64,000 bases of DNA from Denitrificimonas halotolerans (lineage in GTDB: Bacteria > Pseudomonadota > Gammaproteobacteria > Pseudomonadales > Pseudomonadaceae), in assembly GCF_034259425.1 (NCBI RefSeq), contig NZ_JAXIVU010000011.1, forward strand, positions 1 through 64,000. The letters run 5' to 3'. Of the stretch, positions 26,434 through 34,020 are shown piece after piece. The notes below the pieces were generated by a model. That model made no database searches, was not told where the DNA came from, and saw nothing but the letters and a program-made list of their open reading frames with translations. Position 1 is the first letter of the stretch. Each line of letters begins with the position of its first letter. The translations under genes and the position numbers were made by a program.

Positions 26434-27072
26434 ATGAATGCCGCTAAGCGTTATGAGATTTTCCGCCGTTTCCAGGAAGACAATCCTAAGCCCGAAACCG
26501 AGCTCAACTACAGCTCCCCGTTTGAGTTACTGATCGCTGTCATTTTATCTGCACAAGCCACTGATGTCGGAGTGAACAAAGCCACTGACAAACTGTTTCC
26601 CGTAGCCAACACCCCTGAAGCCATTTACGCTCTAGGTTACGAAGGGCTTTGCCAGTACACCAAAACCATTGGTCTGTACCCCACCAAAAGCAAAAATATC
26701 ATCGAAACGTGCAGAATTTTAATTGAGCAACACAACAGCCAAGTACCAGAAACGCGTAAAGCATTGGAAGCCCTGCCCGGTGTCGGCCGTAAAACTGCAA
26801 ATGTGGTGCTCAACACTGCTTTTGGCCAAGTGGCTATGGCGGTGGACACCCATATTTTCCGCGTCAGTAACCGCACCAATATTGCCCCTGGGAAAAATGT
26901 CTTAGAAGTAGAAAAAAAGTTGCTCAAAGTGGTGCCTAAAGAGTTTTTACTGGATGCTCACCACTGGCTCATTTTGCATGGACGCTATGTGTGCCAAGCG
27001 CGGAAACCCCGTTGTGGCAGTTGTCGCATCGAAGATTTATGTGAGTTTAAAGAGAAAACCTCTGACGATTAG
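26434..27072 (+). CDS. nth: Endonuclease III (DNA glycosylase/AP lyase)
   Basis: Removes oxidised pyrimidines in base excision repair. I prefer ATG 26434 (MNAAKRYEIF), matching the E. coli Nth start, over an in-frame GTG three codons upstream. The helix-hairpin-helix LPGVGRKTANVVL carries the catalytic Lys, the catalytic Asp is in AVDTHIFRV, and the four-cysteine 4Fe-4S loop is C-x6-C-x2-C-x5-C near the end. At 212 residues it is full length. The gene is followed by the PA3496-like gene, the Pseudomonas arrangement. Confidence 0.95.
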   Translation: MNAAKRYEIFRRFQEDNPKPETELNYSSPFELLIAVILSAQATDVGVNKATDKLFPVANTPEAIYALGYEGLCQYTKTIGLYPTKSKNIIETCRILIEQHNSQVPETRKALEALPGVGRKTANVVLNTAFGQVAMAVDTHIFRVSNRTNIAPGKNVLEVEKKLLKVVPKEFLLDAHHWLILHGRYVCQARKPRCGSCRIEDLCEFKEKTSDD

Positions 27073-27182
27073 TTTTTATTATCAAAATCTATCAAACTCA
27101 TAAAAAAAATCTTTTTTACCAAGCCTAGGTTTATAGGTTATAAGGTGCGCGAACGGAAACCCCCGTATGCGAGGCATTTATC

Positions 27183-27365
27183 ATGAGCAAAGAAGATTTA
27201 GATTTAGATGATGATTTCATCGCAGAAGATGCGGAAGAAATTGAGGAAGAATCGCCAGCAGTGGTTGCAAAAACCGCTTTAGCTAAACGCCGGATGATTG
27301 ACAATCTACTTGCTGAGCGCCGTTTGCAAAAACAAATGGCCGACTATGATTTCGACCTTGACTGA
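27183..27365 (+). CDS. PA3496-like acidic small protein, putative envelope integrity
   Basis: A 60-residue protein with a very acidic N-terminus (DLDLDDDFIAEDAEEIEEE), a basic middle (AKTALAKRRMIDNLLAERRLQKQM) and an acidic end DYDFDLD. It matches the small PA3496 family found next to nth in Pseudomonas, which is linked to envelope integrity. No signal peptide or membrane helix is seen. The hairpin at 27373-27399 follows. Confidence 0.75.
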   Translation: MSKEDLDLDDDFIAEDAEEIEEESPAVVAKTALAKRRMIDNLLAERRLQKQMADYDFDLD

Positions 27366-27372
27366 GCCCCTA

Positions 27373-27399
27373 ACAACGAGTCCCCACAGGACTCGTTGT
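27373..27399 (+). terminator. Hairpin terminator after the PA3496-like gene
   Basis: An 11-bp perfect stem ACAACGAGTCC/GGACTCGTTGT with a 5-nt loop lies 7 bp after the stop. Only a weak T-rich tail (CTTGCATT) follows. The tail then runs into IS copy 2, which may have displaced the original T-run. Confidence 0.7.
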
Positions 27400-27405
27400 C
27401 TTGCA

Positions 27406-27712
27406 TTGACATCCTCCCCGACCTAAAAGACAGGGATTCCTACTGCTAGACGGCCATGCCCGGCCGCAAGAATATTCCGTACCGCATTAACATCGCGATC
27501 GTGAGCGGCACCGCACCCACTATCCATTCTCTTATTCCAAGCCCTGCGGTACCTTTCGGCCTCGACTCGGGCAAACAGCTACAATGCGGAGCGCCTATTG
27601 CAGTGATCCGGCAATACATTGAGCAGCAGACAAAACCCCAGCAGGGTTGCATAAGCAACTCTGCTATCCATCCTCGCACTAAAAGTACCAGGTCTTACGC
27701 GATTTTGATAAA
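27406..27712 (-). mobile_element. Degenerate IS200/IS605-family element, copy 2
   Basis: This 307-bp element has the same ends as copy 1 (TTGACATCCTCCCCGA on one side, TTTATCAAAATCGCGTAAGA on the other). The middle is more decayed: LPESRPKGTAGLGIREW remains of the TnpB zinc-ribbon region but both CxxC pairs are lost. The left end supplies the codons FIKIA and the stop of pilD. Confidence 0.72.
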
Positions 27713-28558
27713 CAACATCCCATTCCCCCACAGTAAGACAATAAAACCAGCAATAGCGATAAAAGGGGCAAAAGCAATGGGCTGACTATAATGATTACCC
27801 TGCCAACGCAGTATCAATACCCCAACAATAGAACCCAATGCCGATGAGACTAAAATCGTACCGGGCAGCACCTGCCACCCTCCCCAAGCACCCAGCATGG
27901 CCAAGAGTTTAAAATCTCCATACCCCATACCTTCTCGCCCAGTGATCCATTTAAACAGCCAAAACACCGTCCATAAACTCATGTAACCGATCACTGCACC
28001 CCAAAATGCTTCGGGTAAACTGACAAACACACCAAAACTGTTAAGAATTAATCCCAACCACAGCATCGGTAGCACTATGACATCAGGCACAATTTGCTGC
28101 TGCGCATCAATTAAGCTCATCGTCAGCAGGCTCCAAGTGCACAACAACATGGCGCCCCCTGCAAGACTCACCCCATAGCGCCAAGCAATCAGCGCGGAGA
28201 GCAGTCCACAAGCCACCTCTACCAATGGATAGCGCCAGCTAATGGGGGCACGACAAGCACTGCAACGCGCACGTAAGTACAACCAACTGAGCAATGGAAT
28301 CTTCTCCCAAAACTTAAGTTGGTGACCACAGTTCGGACAACTTGAGTTGGGCCTAGCCAGGTTATAAGGCGTGCTATCTGTCTCCGCGGGTAACTGTAAA
28401 ATCTCACGAGCTTGTTGACGCCAATCCTGCATCAGCATTTTTGGCAAACGATACACCACCACATTGATAAAACTGCCCACAATAAGCCCAAGCAATCCCA
28501 CGCTTAAAACAAATATTCCAGCATCGCTGCGCCACAGCTCAATAACCCACATCAACAC
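27695..28558 (-). CDS. pilD: Type IV prepilin peptidase/N-methyltransferase PilD
   Basis: An integral membrane aspartyl protease that cleaves and N-methylates PilA and type II secretion pseudopilins. The 287-residue protein has an N-terminal membrane helix and the cytoplasmic CPNCGHQL...CSACRAPI zinc site. Several helices follow, with the catalytic Asp pair in SLIDAQQQIVPD and GYGDFKLLAMLGAW. The last five residues and stop come from IS copy 2, so the natural C-terminus has been replaced. It lies 8 bp from pilC in the pilBCD operon. Confidence 0.92.
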   Translation of the reverse strand: MLMWVIELWRSDAGIFVLSVGLLGLIVGSFINVVVYRLPKMLMQDWRQQAREILQLPAETDSTPYNLARPNSSCPNCGHQLKFWEKIPLLSWLYLRARCSACRAPISWRYPLVEVACGLLSALIAWRYGVSLAGGAMLLCTWSLLTMSLIDAQQQIVPDVIVLPMLWLGLILNSFGVFVSLPEAFWGAVIGYMSLWTVFWLFKWITGREGMGYGDFKLLAMLGAWGGWQVLPGTILVSSALGSIVGVLILRWQGNHYSQPIAFAPFIAIAGFIVLLWGNGMLFIKIA

Positions 28559-28566
28559 ATCCCAAT

Positions 28567-29781
28567 TTAAAAGACTGCGCCCAATTCAAAAATCGGCAAA
28601 TACATGGCAATGATTAAACCACCAACTAAAACCCCTAATACTGACAGAATCAGTGGTTCCATAAGTGCGGTTAAACCATCCACCGCCTGCTCCACTTGCT
28701 GTTCATAATACACAGCTACTTTATCTAACATGGCATCTAAGCTACCGGACTCCTCACCAATGGCGGTCAATTGTACTGCCATTACTGGAAATACTGCTGT
28801 ATTACGCATCGCAAAATGCAACTGCATACCATTAGCCACATCACGTTTGACCTGCTGCACAGCTTCCCTAAACACCACGTTAGCCACCGAGCCCGTTACA
28901 GATTCTAAAGCATCCAGCAAGGGTACACCGGCTGCAAATGTTGTAGCTAAAGTACGGGCAAAACGTGCCACTGCTGCGTGATAAGCAATATTGCCCACCA
29001 CCGGTAAGCGCAATACAAAGCGCTCCCAACAACTGCGCAGTCGCGTTGAGCTACGCCACAGACGCTGTACCCCTAAGCCTACGAGCGCAATGAAACCCAA
29101 CAATACCCCCGCATGATTCTGTAAGTACTCAGATAACGCGATTACCCCAAGGGTAAACAGCGGCAACTGTGCATCAAAACTGATAAATATCTCTTCAAAC
29201 TGCGGCACCACCTTAACCAATAGCACCCAACTTACAAGCACAGCCACTGCCATTACAGCGAATGGATAACGCAGTGCTTTTTTAATTTTTGCTTTAAGAT
29301 GTTCGGTTTTTTCTTTGTAGGTGGCAATGCGTTCTAAGAGCAACTCTAACGCTCCGGTTTGTTCGCCCACCGCAACCAAATTGCAGTACAGCTCATCAAA
29401 ATAAGCAGGATGTTGGCGTAAAGTGCTGGCCAAACGATTACCGGCCGCAATGCCTATTTTCAGCTCATCCAACAATGCGCGCAATGCTGGCTTTTCAATG
29501 CCCTCAGCAATAATATCGAGACTTTGCAGCAGAGGCACACCGGCTTTGAGCATGGTGGCCATTTGCCGGGTAAAAACAGCAATATCCAAAGGCCGAATAG
29601 CTTGATTCCGTTGCCACGACACCCTTCTTTGCCGACGCACTTGCGTAGGGGTAATGCCTTGCTTACGCAGCATGACCCGTACCGCAACAGCACTTTGCGC
29701 TTTAATTTGCCCAGACACTTGAGTGCCTTGTCGATTGCGCCCCACCCACACATACACTTTAGAGGAAGAATGCCGAGCCAT
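28567..29781 (-). CDS. pilC: Type IV pilus inner-membrane platform protein PilC
   Basis: The 404-residue protein has two T2SF/GspF domains (about 70-195 and 275-395) with FTRQMATMLKAGVPLLQSLDI and FARTLATTFAAGVPLLDALESV. Three hydrophobic segments anchor it. It couples the PilB motor to pilin assembly. It lies 3 bp after pilB and 8 bp before pilD. Confidence 0.94.
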   Translation of the reverse strand: MARHSSSKVYVWVGRNRQGTQVSGQIKAQSAVAVRVMLRKQGITPTQVRRQRRVSWQRNQAIRPLDIAVFTRQMATMLKAGVPLLQSLDIIAEGIEKPALRALLDELKIGIAAGNRLASTLRQHPAYFDELYCNLVAVGEQTGALELLLERIATYKEKTEHLKAKIKKALRYPFAVMAVAVLVSWVLLVKVVPQFEEIFISFDAQLPLFTLGVIALSEYLQNHAGVLLGFIALVGLGVQRLWRSSTRLRSCWERFVLRLPVVGNIAYHAAVARFARTLATTFAAGVPLLDALESVTGSVANVVFREAVQQVKRDVANGMQLHFAMRNTAVFPVMAVQLTAIGEESGSLDAMLDKVAVYYEQQVEQAVDGLTALMEPLILSVLGVLVGGLIIAMYLPIFELGAVF

Positions 29782-29784
29782 GCG

Positions 29785-31479
29785 TTATTCCTGCGTCACA
29801 CGGTTGATTTCTGCCAAGCCGGTCACGCCCTGCAGCACTTTAAGCAAACCAGCCTCACGCAAACTAATAAAGCCGTCTTGGCGCATCTGCTTAGCTATAT
29901 CTAAAGCATTACCACCTTGCATAATGATGTGCTGCAGTGCCGGTGTGATTTTGACCACCTCATAGATCCCCATACGTCCGCGATATCCGCCTTGGCATTG
30001 CTCGCAACCCTGCGCCTGATACAAATGACAATTTGCAACCTGTGCCTTACTCAGCCCCTCTTTGATTAAAATGTGTTCCGCTAGCTGCTGCGGCTGCTTA
30101 CAGTCACATAAGCGACGCACCAAGCGCTGCGCGATGATCAAGCTGACAGATGTGGCAAGATTGAAAGGTGCAATCCCCATATTGCATAAACGAGTCAAGG
30201 TTTCGGCCGCACTGTTGGTATGCAAAGTGGACAAGACCAAATGCCCTGTTTGTGCGGCTTTAATAGCAATTTCTGCTGTTTCTAAATCTCGAATCTCTCC
30301 CACCATCATGACGTCTGGGTCTTGACGTAAAAATGCCCTGAGCACAGTAGCAAAATCCAAGCCTTGCTTAGGGTTCACATTGACTTGGTTCACCCCATCT
30401 AAATTGATCTCCACTGGATCTTCTGCAGTCAAAATATTCAACTCGCCGCTATTAACTTGATGCAAGCCTGCGTACAAAGACACTGTTTTTCCTGACCCCG
30501 TAGGACCGGTCACTAAGATCATGCCCTGTGCTTGACTGAGTGCCTCGCTATACAACCGCTGTTGCTGTGCCTCAAAGCCTAAAGCATCAATACTGATTTG
30601 TAGGCGTGCGGCATCTAACAAACGCAATACAATCTTTTCACCCCACAACGTCGGTAAGGTATTCACTCGAAAGTCGACTGACTGATGCTCCGACAACTTC
30701 AGTTTGATGCGCCCATCTTGCGGTTTACGCCGTTCAGAAATATCCATACTGGCCATGATTTTTAAGCGTGCAGCAATGCGTTCACGCAACTGAATAGGCG
30801 GCTTAGCTTTTTCATGCAATACACCATCGGTGCGAAAGCGGACTCGGTAGCGGTTTTCATAAGGTTCAAAATGCACATCTGAAGCCCCTGTATGCACTGC
30901 ATCCATGAGAATCTTATGTACAAAGCGCACCACCGGTGTTGCTTCACTCTCATCACCGAGCATTAAATCTGCCGGCTCGACCTGTTCCACAGCAAGACGG
31001 TTCAATTCTGCTACATCGATGCTATCCAACTCCGAAGCAGACGCTGTGTACAGCTTATCAATGGCATAGCCCAGCTTATCGTCTTCCACCAACAGTGGCT
31101 CCACTGCAACACCGGTACTGAATTGAATGTCATTGATCGCTTGCGTATTCCCCGGATCTGACATCGCGATGTACAAGGTGTTGGCTCGCCGGTATAAGGG
31201 CAAAATACGGTGCTGACGAGCCAATGTTTCACTGATTAAGTCCTTCTGAGCCTCTTCCAACTGTACTGTATTTAAGTCAATAGCGGTCACCCCAAACTGC
31301 TCAGCTGCCAACTCCATCAACACACGGCTATCAACCCATTTGTTTTGCACCAACCAAGTCACCAAAGGAATGCGCTGTTGTTGCGCCTGATGCACAGCTG
31401 CATGCACCTTTTGCGCATCCAACAGACCGGACGTCACCAACTGCCGTGCCAACCCCAGCAAATGCATATCAGCCTCCAT
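29785..31479 (-). CDS. pilB: Type IV pilus extension ATPase PilB
   Basis: A hexameric ATPase that powers pilus extension. The 564-residue protein has an N-terminal MshEN-like domain (about 10-150) and a T2SSE ATPase with Walker A GPTGSGKT, the Asp box, Walker B MVGEIRD, and a CDC...CEQC tetracysteine zinc site. Two starts are possible: ATG 31479 (GAGGTG upstream) and ATG 31467 (MHLLGLARQL, with GGAGG five bases upstream). First gene of pilB-pilC-pilD, divergent from pilA. Confidence 0.94.
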   Translation of the reverse strand: MEADMHLLGLARQLVTSGLLDAQKVHAAVHQAQQQRIPLVTWLVQNKWVDSRVLMELAAEQFGVTAIDLNTVQLEEAQKDLISETLARQHRILPLYRRANTLYIAMSDPGNTQAINDIQFSTGVAVEPLLVEDDKLGYAIDKLYTASASELDSIDVAELNRLAVEQVEPADLMLGDESEATPVVRFVHKILMDAVHTGASDVHFEPYENRYRVRFRTDGVLHEKAKPPIQLRERIAARLKIMASMDISERRKPQDGRIKLKLSEHQSVDFRVNTLPTLWGEKIVLRLLDAARLQISIDALGFEAQQQRLYSEALSQAQGMILVTGPTGSGKTVSLYAGLHQVNSGELNILTAEDPVEINLDGVNQVNVNPKQGLDFATVLRAFLRQDPDVMMVGEIRDLETAEIAIKAAQTGHLVLSTLHTNSAAETLTRLCNMGIAPFNLATSVSLIIAQRLVRRLCDCKQPQQLAEHILIKEGLSKAQVANCHLYQAQGCEQCQGGYRGRMGIYEVVKITPALQHIIMQGGNALDIAKQMRQDGFISLREAGLLKVLQGVTGLAEINRVTQE

Positions 31480-31739
31480 GCCTACACCTCATGCCATACC
31501 AGCCTCGATCAACTTTATATATAGACCACAATCGAACACTCGGCCAATGCGCCTAGGCGATGCACAATTCACGCGTTTTTTACAGCAAGATTTATTTTCT
31601 TGACTAACATACAAACTAGAGGCAGTAACCACAGCAGCGCGCTATCCATACTTAATGATCTAGACGAATGCAAAGCTCAGTCACTGCCTCAGAAGCAAGC
31701 TAATCAATACATAGTTGCGCAAGCACTGGGAGTTTCACT

Positions 31740-32255
<516 letters not shown>

Positions 32256-32314
32256 TAACCTGAGCTAAAACAGCCATTGCAAATACTAACAGCCGTGCGC
32301 GACAAACGGGTCTG

Positions 32315-33019
32315 TCAGCGCACATCCGCGAGTTTGCCACGTAAACGACTCACAGCTTGGCTGTGTAACTGGCTGACTCGCGACTCGCTGACGCCTAAAA
32401 CCGCGCCAATTTCTTTCAGGTTAAGCTCTTCTTGGTAATACAAAGCCATCAACAACTTCTCACGTTCAGGTAGAGCCGCAATTGCTTCAATCAGCCGCTC
32501 TCGGCGCTCTCCGTCTAAGGCGACTTTTAGTGGTGAAGCACGCTCTTGATCATCAACGATCACATCCCCTTGCTCATCAACCAGTTCTTCATAGGCCAGC
32601 AACTGACCACTGTTGGTATCGGCTAACAATTGCTGATAGTCCGACAAACTCATGCCCAGTTCAGCTGCAATTTCACGCTCTTCCGGCGGGCGACCTAAAC
32701 GCTGCTCCAATTCATGTATACACGCGTCCATGGCCCGTGCACTGCGTCGCACGCTACGCGGCAACCAATCACGGGTACGTAATTCATCCATCATCGCGCC
32801 ACGAATGCGTAAGCTCGCAAAAGTTGCAAACGTCGCACCTGTACTGCTGTCATACCGACCCCAAGCGTCTAACAATCCCACCATGCCGGCTTGAATTAAA
32901 TCATCAAGTTCAACACTCGCCGGTAAGCGCACCAACAATGCCAAAGCTTGACGTCGCACCAAGGGGTAATACTGTTCAAGCAAAACCTCCTGATTGATCT
33001 TTCCTTGCGCTGTATACAT
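32315..33019 (-). CDS. fliA: Flagellar sigma factor FliA (sigma-28)
   Basis: The 234-residue protein has sigma region 2 (about 15-90, VELDDLIQAGMVGLLDAWGRYD and ATFASLRIRGAMMDELR), region 3 (RRPPEEREIAAELGMS-like) and region 4 helix-turn-helix (LNLKEIGAVLGVSESRVSQLHSQA). It directs late flagellar transcription. The window contains at least five matches to its promoter (TAAAGTTT-N11-GCCGATAA). It ends the motA-to-fliA run, as in betaproteobacteria. Confidence 0.95.
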   Translation of the reverse strand: MYTAQGKINQEVLLEQYYPLVRRQALALLVRLPASVELDDLIQAGMVGLLDAWGRYDSSTGATFATFASLRIRGAMMDELRTRDWLPRSVRRSARAMDACIHELEQRLGRPPEEREIAAELGMSLSDYQQLLADTNSGQLLAYEELVDEQGDVIVDDQERASPLKVALDGERRERLIEAIAALPEREKLLMALYYQEELNLKEIGAVLGVSESRVSQLHSQAVSRLRGKLADVR

Positions 33020-33145
33020 ATAACCACCTCAAGGCTGACAAAATGCGTGGGGCTCATCGTCGCTCCCTCAGCAAATGACAGAGCTCTTCAACAACCTATT
33101 CTGCAACCGCTGCTCACCAGCAAGGCTGTGCTTCTATTGTTCATT

Positions 33146-33544
33146 TTACTGATAGTTCACAATGAGTTGTAGCTGCTCAACGATCACAGCTCGTCGCTCA
33201 TTGTCTGGCAACTGAAAACGGAAATACCAAGGCATTGTTGGATCCCCTAAGCTATCCGTCTGCCCGCTTTCAGCCACGAGCATGCACTGCTGTTGCTGAC
33301 ACAGCCAAGCGTGCACCACGCGCCCAGCAGGCACACGATATGACCAACGCACGCTACGCGTGCGCTGCCCCTTGAGTAACTCAGGTTGGGGACTTTGTAA
33401 AGCTTGTGACTGATAGATACGTCCTGCAACAGCCACCCTCACGGCCGGTGCACTGGCCACCCAACTGCCAGGCGCAGCCATACTATAGTTTGCAGCACCA
33501 CCGAGCAATACTAAGAATAAACTGATCTGTAATACTCGCATCAT
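33146..33544 (-). CDS. flhE: Periplasmic flagellar protein FlhE
   Basis: The 132-residue protein begins with a signal peptide (about 1-23, cut near MAAPG). The mature part has APGSWVAS, VRWSYRVPAGRVVHAWLCQQ, a QCMLVAESGQTDSL stretch, and ends QLQLIVNYQ. E. coli FlhE has the same frame of motifs (GAWQDSG, WRYEL, LCSQSRCVELDGQSG, NQVIVNYR), including the two nearby cysteines. FlhE is linked to proton leakage control through the export gate in enteric bacteria. Here it follows the FlhG-like gene with a 4-nt overlap rather than following flhA. Confidence 0.85.
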   Translation of the reverse strand: MMRVLQISLFLVLLGGAANYSMAAPGSWVASAPAVRVAVAGRIYQSQALQSPQPELLKGQRTRSVRWSYRVPAGRVVHAWLCQQQQCMLVAESGQTDSLGDPTMPWYFRFQLPDNERRAVIVEQLQLIVNYQ

Positions 33545-34020
33545 GGTTGCAATACCAAAAGCTCAATGCCAAACAATTCTTCTGCAGCCTGCTGCACATT
33601 ACTCAATAAGCCACGACTTGATTGTACAGGAGGGTGCATCGCTAACAGGCGTTTTGGCCCTGAACGCAAACCCAGCTGCTGTAGTACGCGATAAGCTTTA
33701 CGAAAACCATCCTTATCGATATCAATCCACAGTGCCCAACGGCTCTGCTGACTCGCAAGGAGCTCAAGGTGCTCACTGTTAACATCGAGTGCCACTACTC
33801 GCCAATGATCGGGGTTGCCAACCCAGCGTTTACCGGCTGCCGCCCACGCCTCTAATACGGCTGTCACCCGTGCAACCTGTGCCGCAGACTCATCAGGCAA
33901 GCCAACCACCATCAAGGTGATTTTCTCTGATGACACAGGTTCAGCAACGCTTGATGCATCCTGTTGGCCACGTGCTTGTACCCAGCGCCGCAATCCTGCT
34001 GCTTGGTCTTCTCCATTCAT
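33541..34020 (-). CDS. FlhG-like protein lacking the MinD ATPase P-loop
   Basis: The gene occupies the flhG/fleN place after flhF, with 4-nt overlaps on both sides. It encodes 159 residues, about half of FlhG. The N-terminus MNGEDQAAGLRRW contains DQAxxLR (residues 5-11), the helix of FlhG that stimulates FlhF GTPase. The C-terminus (GPKRLLAMHPPVQSSRGLLSN, then VQQAAEELFGIELLVLQP) resembles the late part of FlhG. The deviant Walker A (KGGVGKT) and the ATPase switch regions are absent. It may keep the FlhF-activating role but not ATP-controlled membrane binding. I give no symbol because identity rests on context and these motifs. Confidence 0.7.
   Translation of the reverse strand: MNGEDQAAGLRRWVQARGQQDASSVAEPVSSEKITLMVVGLPDESAAQVARVTAVLEAWAAAGKRWVGNPDHWRVVALDVNSEHLELLASQQSRWALWIDIDKDGFRKAYRVLQQLGLRSGPKRLLAMHPPVQSSRGLLSNVQQAAEELFGIELLVLQP

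Noticed and set aside
27446..27679. 77-codon minus-strand frame after the PA3496-like gene as a gene
   Set aside because: It is the decayed interior of IS200/IS605 copy 2; only LPESRPKG...GIREW of TnpB remains.
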